DNA of 64,000 bases from NIOZ-UU13 sp964444135. GTDB lineage: Bacteria > Planctomycetota > Phycisphaerae > Sedimentisphaerales > Anaerobacaceae. How positions within the stretch are numbered: the first letter of the stretch is position 1; the number at the start of each line of letters is the position of its first letter. The notes beneath the pieces are model-generated. The model had not been told where the DNA came from. It saw nothing but the letters and a program-made list of their open reading frames with translations, and made no database searches. The stretch lies in assembly GCA_964444135.1 (NCBI GenBank), contig CAYUFX010000005.1, positions 1-64,000 of the forward strand. The letters run 5' to 3'. The position numbers and the translations under genes were made by a program. Positions 16,833-25,102 of this stretch are shown piece after piece.

Positions 16833-19358
16833 TTATACCTCTACAACAGATTTAATCATTTCCTCAAAATATTCAGGCTTAAAATGTCTTACGAAAATAC
16901 CCTTTTTAGGACATGTTGCCATACAAACCCCACATCCTCTGCATACTGCTTCATTAACTTCCACTGTCTTCTTTATGTCGCCATCTGCTGTCATATATTC
17001 TATAAGTGTTATTGCATTGGAAGGACATGGGTCTATACAGTAGGCACAACCATCACAATATTCGTCAACAACAAACGAGATAGCAGGAGATTTGATAAGC
17101 TCTTTTTGTGAAATAATCCCGGCTACACGAGATGCAGCAGCTTCACCATCGACAATGGCATCGAAAGCTCCAATCTCCTCTCTGGCAGAACCACATCTAA
17201 ATACCCCTTCAGTATTAAAATCGAGTGGGTTTAATATTCCAAGCATTCCAACAAAGAAGTTTTTTTCATCTCTTTGTAGAAGCAAATCCTTTTCAAAGTC
17301 CCCATCATCTGACTCTGTGGTCAACTTCGCTTTTGTCGCCACGACGATAGAACCGATACTTATATCCTCTTTTCCGTCTGTTGTAACTATTTCTGCTTTG
17401 AAGTTACCTACAAAACCTTCCGCTCTTCCAACTTTCGAGCCTGCATAGATTTTTACTTTTTCATTCCGGGACAATTCGTCAATAAGATTCTTTACAAATT
17501 TGTCACTGTTTTTCTCAATTTTGTCAAGGCCGTCCTTTTTTTCAACCAGATAAACTTTAAGATTTGCCTCGGCAAGCTTTAATGCACAGGAAATCCCGCT
17601 GGATTCACCACCAATTACAAGGCAAGCTGGTGTTACAGGCACATGAATATCATCCAGGGATTCGAGCAACGTGGCACGCTTTATTCCCATTCTCATCAAT
17701 GTTTTAGCCTTCTCCGTAGCTTTTTTCTTGTCCTTTGAATGTACCCATGTGCAATGGTTGCGGAGGTTCACAATTTCCATGAGGTAATGGTTTAAGCATC
17801 CCATTTCTGAATGAAGAGAAAAAAGTGCTTCATGTGTTTTTGGAGAACAGGCGCCAAGCACAAGCCTGTTAAATTCTTTTGTTTTTAAGAGCTCCCTGAT
17901 TTTTACTCCATCGCATCCAAAAGGAGTAACTTCAACATGTTTCACATTAGGCAGTGATTTTGTGTACTTCACAAGTTCTTCCATATCCAAAAGCCCTGCG
18001 ATATTTTTACCGCATTGACATATCACGACCAGAATTGTAGGTTCATCTTGAGGTTTTACAGGCAATAGATCCTTTTGAGGTGGAGCTGCCATTTCCCTAC
18101 CTCTTTCAGGTGTAAGAAATGAAGCTGCATGAGAAGCAGCAGAGCACGCCTGAATAATTGCATCATCTATTCCCTTTGGCTTCAAAGCGCTGCCGCAAAC
18201 GAAAATGCCTTCCCTTGATGTACGAATCGGATGAGATTCTCCCGACCTCTCCCCGAAAAATCCGGATTCATCAAGCTTCAGACCTATCTTTTCTGCAAGA
18301 TTACTTGCACTTTTAGTAGGGCCAAAAGGCGGGATAAGAACAAACATCTCTGTTGTAATCTTTTCATTATCGAAGGATATCTCAATATTATCGTTTGTCT
18401 TCTTAACAGAAGTAATATTATCTGTCTGAACAAAGTTGATATTAGACTCCTTGGCTTTCAGGTAAAAATTGTTATATCCTTCTCTTTGAAGCTCGTTATT
18501 CCCGTAAAGAATATTAACAGTGGCATCTGGTTTTCTCTCAACAGTTCCCAAAGATTGGGCAACTGCAGTCATAAAACCAACAGAAGAACTATTATCAAGA
18601 ACATACCAGCAAACAGATTTGGCCTCCTGCCCATTATCACGCTTTACAATACCGCCGGTAGGTCCCAGACCGGAAAGCAAACGCTCATATTCGAGGCCTG
18701 TTAGTATGTCGGGGAATTTAGAATAGCCATACTTTTTCAGATGCTCAGGTTCCATCTCCTTCATTCCTGTTGCAAGTATGACAGCTCCGACATTGAATTC
18801 CACTTCCTGTGGCTTCTGGTCAAAGAGAATTGCTTCTGGCTTGCATGCCTCAACACATGGCGGGATTTCTTTTTCTCCACACTTTCCGTCTGTGATATAA
18901 GTGCATTTTTCAGGATTTATCAATGCCTTCCTTGGTGGAAACGGTGAATAAAATGAGATAGCTTTGGAAGTCCCCCTGCCAAAGTTAAATTCCATCGGAA
19001 CTCCTCCAACGGGGCAAACAGGGAAACAATCTGTGCAGGCTGTACATTTCGTAGGATCGACATATCTTGGTTTCTTAGTTACTTTAACTTTGAAATCTCC
19101 CGGTTCTCCTTCAATATTTTCAACATCTGCAAATGAAACTATTGTTACATTTGGATTGCTGGTAAGTTGAAGCATCTCGGGAAGTATTGTGCAAGTAGCG
19201 CACTCATTAGAGGGAAACATTTTGTCAATTTGGGCCATCTTACCGCCGATTGTAGGCTTTTCTTCAACAAGAATAACCTTAAATCCCTGATTTACAAGTT
19301 CAGAGCTTGCACGCATCCCTGCTGGACCGGCTCCAACTATAAGCACAGACCCTTTCAT
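16833..19358 (-). CDS. HdrA-like FAD/iron-sulfur oxidoreductase subunit
   Basis: An 841-residue protein related to heterodisulfide reductase subunit A, a cytoplasmic flavin protein that can bifurcate electrons. An FAD-binding GAGPAG motif lies at residues 9-14. The HdrA motif NECATCTILPEML follows at about 51-63 and a [4Fe-4S] motif CTACTDCFPVC at 105-115. A central CQCGKNIAG...GCDG...GACSP block matches the HdrA N-terminal domain. A second nucleotide-binding region (CLVIGGESSGISCALKL) follows, and two C-terminal ferredoxin motifs (CDGCAYCIDPCP and CRGCGVCMATCP) end the protein. It thus contains two flavoprotein halves, as in Qmo-like and some bacterial HdrA proteins. A strong ggagg ribosome binding site precedes the ATG, which overlaps the upstream stop by four bases. 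The operon is more AT-rich than its neighbours, which hints at transfer. No hdrB or hdrC is present. Confidence 0.88.
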   Translation of the reverse strand: MKGSVLIVGAGPAGMRASSELVNQGFKVILVEEKPTIGGKMAQIDKMFPSNECATCTILPEMLQLTSNPNVTIVSFADVENIEGEPGDFKVKVTKKPRYVDPTKCTACTDCFPVCPVGGVPMEFNFGRGTSKAISFYSPFPPRKALINPEKCTYITDGKCGEKEIPPCVEACKPEAILFDQKPQEVEFNVGAVILATGMKEMEPEHLKKYGYSKFPDILTGLEYERLLSGLGPTGGIVKRDNGQEAKSVCWYVLDNSSSVGFMTAVAQSLGTVERKPDATVNILYGNNELQREGYNNFYLKAKESNINFVQTDNITSVKKTNDNIEISFDNEKITTEMFVLIPPFGPTKSASNLAEKIGLKLDESGFFGERSGESHPIRTSREGIFVCGSALKPKGIDDAIIQACSAASHAASFLTPERGREMAAPPQKDLLPVKPQDEPTILVVICQCGKNIAGLLDMEELVKYTKSLPNVKHVEVTPFGCDGVKIRELLKTKEFNRLVLGACSPKTHEALFSLHSEMGCLNHYLMEIVNLRNHCTWVHSKDKKKATEKAKTLMRMGIKRATLLESLDDIHVPVTPACLVIGGESSGISCALKLAEANLKVYLVEKKDGLDKIEKNSDKFVKNLIDELSRNEKVKIYAGSKVGRAEGFVGNFKAEIVTTDGKEDISIGSIVVATKAKLTTESDDGDFEKDLLLQRDEKNFFVGMLGILNPLDFNTEGVFRCGSAREEIGAFDAIVDGEAAASRVAGIISQKELIKSPAISFVVDEYCDGCAYCIDPCPSNAITLIEYMTADGDIKKTVEVNEAVCRGCGVCMATCPKKGIFVRHFKPEYFEEMIKSVVEV

Positions 19359-19564
19359 AATATTTGACCTCCTTCTTCTAATACTATTTCAGTTACAACC
19401 TTACGTGTGTAAACGAGGTACTCTCCATTTTCTTCTATACACTCTGCTTCAAAACCATCTTTTTCATACCGGGCCATTTTCTCATGGGCCTCTTCTTTGG
19501 TGGAATAATCACCTTTATCCCACATAAATTTCTTTCCGCCTATTTTTGTGGACAAATTCGGCAT
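19355..19564 (-). CDS. Small hypothetical protein heading the HdrA-like operon
   Basis: A 69-residue acidic protein (contains FMWDKGDYSTKEEAHEKMAR and GFEAECIEENGEYLVYTRKV). It has no signal peptide, membrane segment or Cys cluster. Its TGA stop overlaps the hdrA-like ATG (ATGA), and a strong ggtgaaat-type ribosome binding site lies before its own start, so it is almost certainly expressed as the first gene of the three-gene operon. The beta-rich, charged sequence resembles small accessory proteins, but I do not recognise it. Confidence 0.7.
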   Translation of the reverse strand: MPNLSTKIGGKKFMWDKGDYSTKEEAHEKMARYEKDGFEAECIEENGEYLVYTRKVVTEIVLEEGGQIL

Positions 19565-19613
19565 AATTTCACCTCCAGATATTATCGATTATAAGTCACC
19601 AGTCAACACTTAA

Positions 19614-20543
19614 CTATACGGTCGGGCTTTTCTTATATTTCGGTTTCTCAGCCCAGCTAAGTTTCGTGGCCAGAGTGTCCCATTGACTGCGAAGCGGATT
19701 GTTCACGATCAAAAAATCGCAGCTTTCTCTCTCGACTCTAACCACATCATCAATTGACAGCCTCAACGAAACCTGGCCGTCGATAGAAACAGTTGTGCCT
19801 TCGTTGACTCGTATCCCCACGACCTCTATTGTGCTCTCGGCGTTAATAACGATCGGCCGAAAGTTCAAAGAATGAGGACAAATCGGCGTAATAACCACCG
19901 CCTCCATCTTAGGCGAGACTATCGGCCCCCCCGCCGACAGATTGTACGCCGTTGAGCCCGTCGGGGTGGAAATTATTAACCCATCACTGATACAACCGGC
20001 TAACGGCTGACCATCTACCGATATTTTAAGCTCGACCGTTCTAAAAGGCGGCCCGGCCGTAATGAAAACATCATTGATAGCTGCTGAGCGAAATTTCTGC
20101 GTTCGGTTCTCTTCCTTGTCATTGCTGACTTTGGCGAGTTCTCGTTTAGGCGGAGGCCGAAGCCGGGCAGTCGGGCCGAAAACTCTGCAGCTTAGCATCA
20201 TCCGCTTGTCTATCTCGGCGGTGCCTTTTGTTAAGCAAGGGAAAAAATCCTTAAGCTCGCCAACGCTGAATTCCGCTAAGAAACCAAGCTTGCCGACGTT
20301 AACGCCTATCACCGGCACACTTGCTTTACTCACATTCCTTGCCGTCGAAATAATGCTCCCATCGCCGCCGAAAACAATCGCAAAATCACATTTCTTTAGA
20401 ATCTCGGCTTTGCAATCCTCAATGCTGCAGCTTGCCACAATCTCGGCCTTGTCCTTTGCAAAGCCGGCAAATTCCTCAATCGCCTCGTGGACTCCTTCCT
20501 TTTGAGGGTCGCCGAAAATCACTAATTTTGGCAGAGATTTCAT
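19614..20543 (-). CDS. nadK: NAD kinase
   Basis: Phosphorylates NAD to NADP. The conserved GGDGSIISTAR motif lies at about residues 58-68 and its Asp is catalytic in the family. The C-terminal domain has NDVFITAG, SDGLIISTPTGSTAYNLSAGGPIVSP (the NAD-binding signature) and TPICPHSLNFRPIVI. Near residues 125-145 there is extra sequence (TARLRPPPKRELAKVSNDKE) not usual between these motifs, perhaps another repeat-derived insertion, though I could not show a 7-bp phase there. The gene lies just downstream of dxs on the same strand with a 59-bp gap. Confidence 0.92.
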   Translation of the reverse strand: MKSLPKLVIFGDPQKEGVHEAIEEFAGFAKDKAEIVASCSIEDCKAEILKKCDFAIVFGGDGSIISTARNVSKASVPVIGVNVGKLGFLAEFSVGELKDFFPCLTKGTAEIDKRMMLSCRVFGPTARLRPPPKRELAKVSNDKEENRTQKFRSAAINDVFITAGPPFRTVELKISVDGQPLAGCISDGLIISTPTGSTAYNLSAGGPIVSPKMEAVVITPICPHSLNFRPIVINAESTIEVVGIRVNEGTTVSIDGQVSLRLSIDDVVRVERESCDFLIVNNPLRSQWDTLATKLSWAEKPKYKKSPTV

Positions 20544-20602
20544 ATTTTGTGTCTCGTTTGTCGCGGTTTGTATATCTGATATTGAGCATCCGGCGTCGTA
20601 AA

Positions 20603-22555
20603 CTACATAAGACGCAGCATTTCTTTGGCCGTTTCTACTATCTTATCGGCATTTATACCCGCTTCCATAAGCTGCTGCGCTCTGGAATTGTGTCCTATAA
20701 ATCTCCTCGGTGCACCAAGCAAGTGGATAGCCTTTAGCGAGCAGCTTTTAGCTGCGGCCAATTCGAGCACGGCTGACCCGAATCCGCAGGCACTGGCGTG
20801 GTCCTCTATTGTAATTATACCCTTTCCCTGGCCCAGCAAAGAGACAATCTTCTCATCAACAGGAGCAGCAAACCGGCCGTTAATCACATCAACCGCAATG
20901 CCATCTTCAGCTAATAATGCAGCCGCTTTCAATGCTTCTGTCAGAACGCTGCCGTAACTGACAATCGCAACAGCGGATTTTTTTGACCTTTTGACGACTA
21001 CACTTTTACCCAGACTGAATGGCTTGGCACAGGCGGCCCTGACAAACTCCTGCTGTGGGACAAAATCTTTGGGATACCTTATAACGACCGGCTTATCTTG
21101 ACCCAATGCAAATTCCAGGGCCAGTTTAATTTCAATCTCGTTGGCAGGCCCCGTTAGTACCATATTCGGCATTATCCGCAAAAAGCCAATATCCAAAAGA
21201 CCGTGATGTGTTGGGCCGTCCGAGCCAACCATCCCGGCCCTGTCAACGCAAAAGATGACCGGTAGATTTTGTAAAGCTACCTCCTGGAATATCTGGTCGA
21301 AGCTGCGCTGCAAAAAGGTCGAATAGATACAGACGACCGGTTTTAAGCCGCTTCTGGCAAATCCCGCTGCAATATCCACAGCCGCACCTTCGGCGATACC
21401 CACATCGTAGAACCTGTCAGCAAATCTTTTGCGAAATTCACACAACCCCGTGCCGTCACACATCGCTGAGGTTATAGCAACAATTCTGTCGTCTTTTTGG
21501 GCCAGCTCTGTCAGATGTTCACCGAGTACATTAGTAAAACTGCGCCTGCTTGAGTCCGAAGCCGATTCAACAGCATCCCCGTTCATCTTGAACGGACCTG
21601 TCGAATGAAATTTGCTGGGGCCCTGGTCGGCCGGCTCAAAACCTTTGCCCTTCTTCGTATAGACGTGCAGAATTACAGGATGATTCATCTGGGCCAACGC
21701 CTTGAACAATTTTATAAGCGAGCCAATATCGTGGCCGTCAACAGGACCAAAGTACGGAATATTCAGGCTCTCAAACATCTGACTGGCCGGCAGGGCCATC
21801 CTGATACCTTTCTTAATCCTCTCAATCGCTTCATCGACACTTTTGCCTATAAAGGGCGTATGCTCTAAGATATTTCTGGTTGTCTTGCGTAAATCCTCAT
21901 AGGTCTGGCTAAGACGAACTTTGGAAAAGTACTTTGCCATTGCTCCTACAGTTGCGTCTATGGCCATCGAGTTGTCATTGAGCAGGATTAGTAATTGCCT
22001 CTTGACGAGTCCGAGATTATTGAGTGCCTCAAAGGAGGTACCGTTAACGATACTGGCATCGCCAACCATCACCACAATTCTCGGAGCTCGTCGTTCGTCG
22101 CTGGTCTCTCGGGGCACGGGCGACGGGGCATGGGCGACGAGCGACTCTCCTAAAGCCATTCCGATTGCTGTGGCTATCGAGCTACCTGCATGTCCGACGG
22201 CAAACTGGTCATATTCGCTCTCGGCCGGGTTGGGAAAGCCGCTTATCCCTTCTGCGCGGCGAAGATGCTTGAACTTATCTTTCCTTCCGGTGATGATTTT
22301 ATGCGTATAGCATTGATGGCCGACGTCCCATAGCAGCTTGTCCTCTTTGAAATCGAAGACGTAGTGCAGAGCTAATGTCAATTCCACTACGCCGAGGTTG
22401 CTCGCCAGATGTCCGCCGGTTTTGCTGACCGAGCCGAGAATAAACTGGCGTATTTCCTCTGCCAGCTCCTTGAGTTGAGGCACCGATAGCTTCTTTATAT
22501 CCGCCGGACTATTGACCCTGTTAAGAAACTCCACTTTTGTGTCCGATTTTTGCAT
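20603..22555 (-). CDS. dxs: 1-deoxy-D-xylulose-5-phosphate synthase
   Basis: Thiamine-diphosphate enzyme for the first step of the MEP isoprenoid pathway (pyruvate plus glyceraldehyde-3-phosphate to DXP). Motifs in order: GHLASNLGVVELTLALHYVF, DVGHQCYTHKIITGRK, VVMVGDASIVNG with the ThDP-binding GD, YFGPVDGHD, KGKGFEPAD, then the pyrimidine and C-terminal transketolase domains (DRAGMVGSDGPTHHGLLDIG). I favour ATG at 22555; the frame extends to a TTG at 22588 without family similarity. Residues about 136-156 (AHAPSPVPRETSDERRAP) come from a 63-bp heptamer array placed just before the ThDP motif. ispA, a later step in the same pathway, is 1.5 kb away on the same strand. Confidence 0.96.
   Translation of the reverse strand: MQKSDTKVEFLNRVNSPADIKKLSVPQLKELAEEIRQFILGSVSKTGGHLASNLGVVELTLALHYVFDFKEDKLLWDVGHQCYTHKIITGRKDKFKHLRRAEGISGFPNPAESEYDQFAVGHAGSSIATAIGMALGESLVAHAPSPVPRETSDERRAPRIVVMVGDASIVNGTSFEALNNLGLVKRQLLILLNDNSMAIDATVGAMAKYFSKVRLSQTYEDLRKTTRNILEHTPFIGKSVDEAIERIKKGIRMALPASQMFESLNIPYFGPVDGHDIGSLIKLFKALAQMNHPVILHVYTKKGKGFEPADQGPSKFHSTGPFKMNGDAVESASDSSRRSFTNVLGEHLTELAQKDDRIVAITSAMCDGTGLCEFRKRFADRFYDVGIAEGAAVDIAAGFARSGLKPVVCIYSTFLQRSFDQIFQEVALQNLPVIFCVDRAGMVGSDGPTHHGLLDIGFLRIMPNMVLTGPANEIEIKLALEFALGQDKPVVIRYPKDFVPQQEFVRAACAKPFSLGKSVVVKRSKKSAVAIVSYGSVLTEALKAAALLAEDGIAVDVINGRFAAPVDEKIVSLLGQGKGIITIEDHASACGFGSAVLELAAAKSCSLKAIHLLGAPRRFIGHNSRAQQLMEAGINADKIVETAKEMLRLM
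22088..22150. repeat. 63-bp heptamer array inside dxs
   Basis: Nine 7-bp units in one phase, including gctcgtc / gttcgtc and gcacggg / cgacggg. It is 63 bp (21 codons), in frame. Confidence 0.85.
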
Positions 22556-22756
22556 AATATTTTCAATCAAAAACGCTGATACCTTCAACGAAATCTCAAT
22601 TTTTTAGAAAAAATTTTAATATCTTTTACTATAACAGCTTAACCCGCAGAGCACCATTGAAAAAACAGGATTTTTCGTATCAAACACGCAGATAGCTCTA
22701 ATTATAGGGGGAGATTGGTTAATTAGTATCTGTTGCAGAAAACGAAAATCGACGAT

Positions 22757-22859
22757 GTCACCCCTGCCCCCTGCTTCCGCAGGGGTAAACTTGTCCCCGC
22801 AAAAGCGGGGAGCAGGGGTCCAGAGCGAAAAACTGGATTCCCGCTTTCGCGGGAATGAC
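22757..22859. repeat. Three-part palindromic GTCATTCC-type cluster
   Basis: Three adjacent hairpins (centred near 22780, 22800 and 22840). The last, ctggattcccgctttcgcgggaatgac type, matches the elements at 46479, 47476, 58296 and 60992. It lies in the 414-bp gap 22556-22969 between dxs and the next small gene; the rest of that gap shows nothing that I recognise. Confidence 0.85.
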
Positions 22860-22969
22860 AAATACTGTTTCCGCAACAGGAACTAACTTAATATATTGGG
22901 GAGTGGTTAGATGGAGTAGAGCGGGTAGCGTAGGGAAAACAGAGGATAGCGGGTAGAAAGTTCAGGCTG

Positions 22970-23281
22970 ATGGCAGGAAAGTTATTGGTCGGCTGGTTTA
23001 TGGAGTGCCTGGCGTGTAAAGCAACCTTTATTCGGATTACGCCGGAGAATTGGACTGTTGAAAAAAGAGGTAGAGTTTTCCGCAAAGACACCGGTCAACA
23101 GGCATCCGGCCATGACACCGGGGTTGTCGCAAATGACACACGGCAGCAGACTACCGGCCAAGATACCGGAATTGTCAGGCGAAATTTGATTACAAGTAAA
23201 CGAAAATTTGTGGGATTTGTCAGATGCCCTGATTGCTTATCGGCGAATGTTCGATTGATGGAGATTGGTGATGGAAAATAA
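22970..23281 (+). CDS. Small hypothetical protein with two Cys pairs
   Basis: A 103-residue frame with CLAC near the N-terminus and CPDC near the C-terminus, so a two-strand zinc-ribbon-like fold is possible. The middle holds a 48-bp imperfect tandem repeat (GHDTGVV and GQDTGIV, 16 residues apart). An internal ATG at 23000 (MECLACKATF) is an alternative start. It overlaps the following HNH remnant by a few bases. I see no strong ribosome binding site. It could be a small regulator carried with mobile DNA or a non-functional remnant. Confidence 0.4.
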   Translation: MAGKLLVGWFMECLACKATFIRITPENWTVEKRGRVFRKDTGQQASGHDTGVVANDTRQQTTGQDTGIVRRNLITSKRKFVGFVRCPDCLSANVRLMEIGDGK

Positions 23282-23480
23282 ACGATTCATCCTTCTTCGT
23301 ACTAAGGAGAAGGGACTCAACAGCTCTGTTGCGGAGAACGGAGAGGATTTCAGGCTCATACCTTTGACGCAGGGCCAATTCGCTATTGTAGATGCCGAGG
23401 ATTACGATCGGTTGGCACAACACAAATGGTGTGACGGCGAATTTGCGTACCTTAACTTCCCGGAAAGAATGGAGCCATAA
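23271..23480 (+). pseudogene. HNH/AP2-type endonuclease gene with internal deletion
   Basis: The frame reads LIPLTQGQFAIVDAEDYDRLAQHKWC, the usual N-terminus of HNH endonucleases with an AP2-like DNA-binding domain, and then at once DGEFAYLNFPE, which is their usual C-terminus (GEFAxLNFP). The roughly 100 or more residues with the HNH catalytic residues are missing, as if removed by one clean in-frame deletion after the Trp-Cys. The 70-residue product would lack the nuclease centre. Assignment of the ends rests on recall of the family. Confidence 0.65.
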
Positions 23481-23512
23481 AACTGGATACGAAAGATTAT
23501 ATGGGCAGCGTG

Positions 23513-23806
23513 ACATCAATGCACCCAAGATGAGCAGGCAAAGCGTACAAATAAAAAAGGCCGTAAGCGCGAAGCTTATGGCCCGTTGGTTCGTAATTAG
23601 GAATACATCATAGTAGAAAAAACTTTGAACGCACAAGCCGTCATAGGCGGCGGTCGGATTTGTATCGGTGAATGATATCTTTTTAGAAAATTCCCTTGCT
23701 GTATCAATTGATGCCCGAATATGCTCGTCTGCCCCCCTGCAAACCAGCAAATCAATACAGCAAGAATTAGCCACAATGCTAAAAGAGGCGATATCCTTAT
23801 TTTCAT
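23513..23806 (-). pseudogene. Probable frameshifted small membrane protein gene
   Basis: From an ATG at 23806 with a gggga ribosome binding site, the frame gives a good membrane or signal segment (MKIRISPLLALWLILAVLIC). At a run of six C (23732-23737) the protein-like reading moves to another frame: ADEHIRASIDTAREFSKKIS..., followed by a second membrane segment (ISFALTAFFICTLCLLILG) ending near 23513. Either the gene is frameshifted at the homopolymer or the run is a sequencing error. Family unknown. The stretch 23829-24101 holds nothing else recognisable. Confidence 0.4.
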
Positions 23807-24101
23807 AATGTATCCCCAAAACACCCATTTATTGTATCGGCTTGAGTTCAATTTTTTCCTTAATCAAACTGATCGATTCTCTGTGTCATTTTTCCTTGTT
23901 TCATTCCAGCCAAAAGAGTGGCGGGAAACCACACTATACCCAGGGTGAGCTGTGCCCTATTTTCGGTGTAGTTTGAAAACCAAGGTTTTCAATATTGATA
24001 TGCAGCTTTTTTGAGGAAGTGCTTTGCGTGCGTTGATTAAAGCATATTGCTCAGTGCCAAAAAAGAAGTGAAATCAAATACAGATTAGGACTTTTTTTTG
24101 A

Positions 24102-24980
24102 TTATTTTATTCTTTCCAGCAGGGCCATCGCCAATAGCCGCAGGGTATCGGCTTTTTTCCCAAAAGGCTCCAAAATCGCCACCGCCTCGTTGGCCAGCTT
24201 CTTCTCTAATTTTCTTGCCTTTTCAACTCCTACTACCGCAGGGTAAGTACACTTAGCCGCCTTTGCGTCTTTACCAACTGTCTTGCCTAACTGCTCACTG
24301 GAAGCATTTACATCGAGAATATCATCAGCTATCTGGAAACCCAGACCAATTTTGAGGCCGTATTCGCTCAGTGAGTCTATCTGTTTCTTTTCTGCCCCGC
24401 CGCAGATAGCTCCCATCACAGCGGCACAGCGGAACATCTTGGCGGTCTTGTTGGTGTGGATATATTCCAAGAGTTCTTCATTTCCCCGGCCGTTTTGGGC
24501 TCTCAAATCCGCCATCTGCCCCCCAATCATACCGGACGGCCCGGCGTCCTGTGCCAATTGAGCAATGAGTTTTATGGCAATAGCCGGCTTGTCAATCTTT
24601 TTAGCCAGAATTTCAAAGGCAAGGGTCAAAAGGGCATCGCCTGCCAGAATAGCCGTTGCTTCATCAAAGGCCTTATGACACGTAGGAAGCCCCCGTCGAA
24701 GGTCGTCATCATCCATCGCCGGCAAATCATCGTGAACAAGCGAGTACGTGTGCACCATTTCAATTGCTGCGGCAGCAATCTCCGCGTCGTGGTTGATTTG
24801 GCCGCTGACAAGTTCACAGCACCACAACACCAGCGCCGAACGCAACCGCTTGCCCGGTGTCTCAAGGGTGTAAATCAAAGCTTCTTTCAATTCGCTGTTT
24901 ATCTGCTGGAAACCTAAAAGCCGCTGTAGAGCATAATTGACAAATTGTGCCTTCTCGTTTAACTGGGCGTTAAAGTCCAT
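24102..24980 (-). CDS. ispA: Polyprenyl (farnesyl/geranylgeranyl) diphosphate synthase
   Basis: Condenses IPP with allylic diphosphates to make short prenyl chains. Both aspartate-rich motifs are present: DDLPAMDDDDLRRG (FARM, about residues 80-93) and FQIADDILDV (SARM, about 218-227). The KRLRSALVLW motif near residue 40 and HTYSLVHDD match the family. The acidic insertion between the Asp residues of FARM is typical of bacterial FPP/GGPP synthases. At 292 residues it is normal. The gene is divergent from miaA, which uses DMAPP from the same pathway; the whole gap between them is a heptamer array. Confidence 0.94.
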   Translation of the reverse strand: MDFNAQLNEKAQFVNYALQRLLGFQQINSELKEALIYTLETPGKRLRSALVLWCCELVSGQINHDAEIAAAAIEMVHTYSLVHDDLPAMDDDDLRRGLPTCHKAFDEATAILAGDALLTLAFEILAKKIDKPAIAIKLIAQLAQDAGPSGMIGGQMADLRAQNGRGNEELLEYIHTNKTAKMFRCAAVMGAICGGAEKKQIDSLSEYGLKIGLGFQIADDILDVNASSEQLGKTVGKDAKAAKCTYPAVVGVEKARKLEKKLANEAVAILEPFGKKADTLRLLAMALLERIK

Positions 24981-24990
24981 TGTTGACCTA

Positions 24991-25102
24991 CGATTTTCGA
25001 TTTCCGATTGCCTCTTGACTTTTCACTATTGACAGTTGAGCATTGATTATCGATTATTAAAAAATAGTAAATGGTAAATAGTAAATAGTAAATGGAAAAA
25101 TG
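24991..25102. repeat. Heptamer array filling the ispA-miaA divergent gap
   Basis: Sixteen consecutive 7-bp units in a single phase, starting cgatttt / cgatttc and ending taaatag / taaatgg / aaaaatg, the last of which includes the miaA ATG. The divergent intergenic region (24981-25099) is almost nothing but this array, so any promoters and ribosome binding sites must lie within it. Confidence 0.9.

Noticed and set aside
22556..22588. Longer dxs starting at TTG 22588
   Set aside because: Extra residues have no family similarity and the ATG at 22555 fits the usual N-terminus.
23220..23828. 202-codon minus-strand frame as an intact gene
   Set aside because: Its first part has no credible start region; the better reading is a frame change at the six-C run, and the last part is antisense to the HNH remnant.
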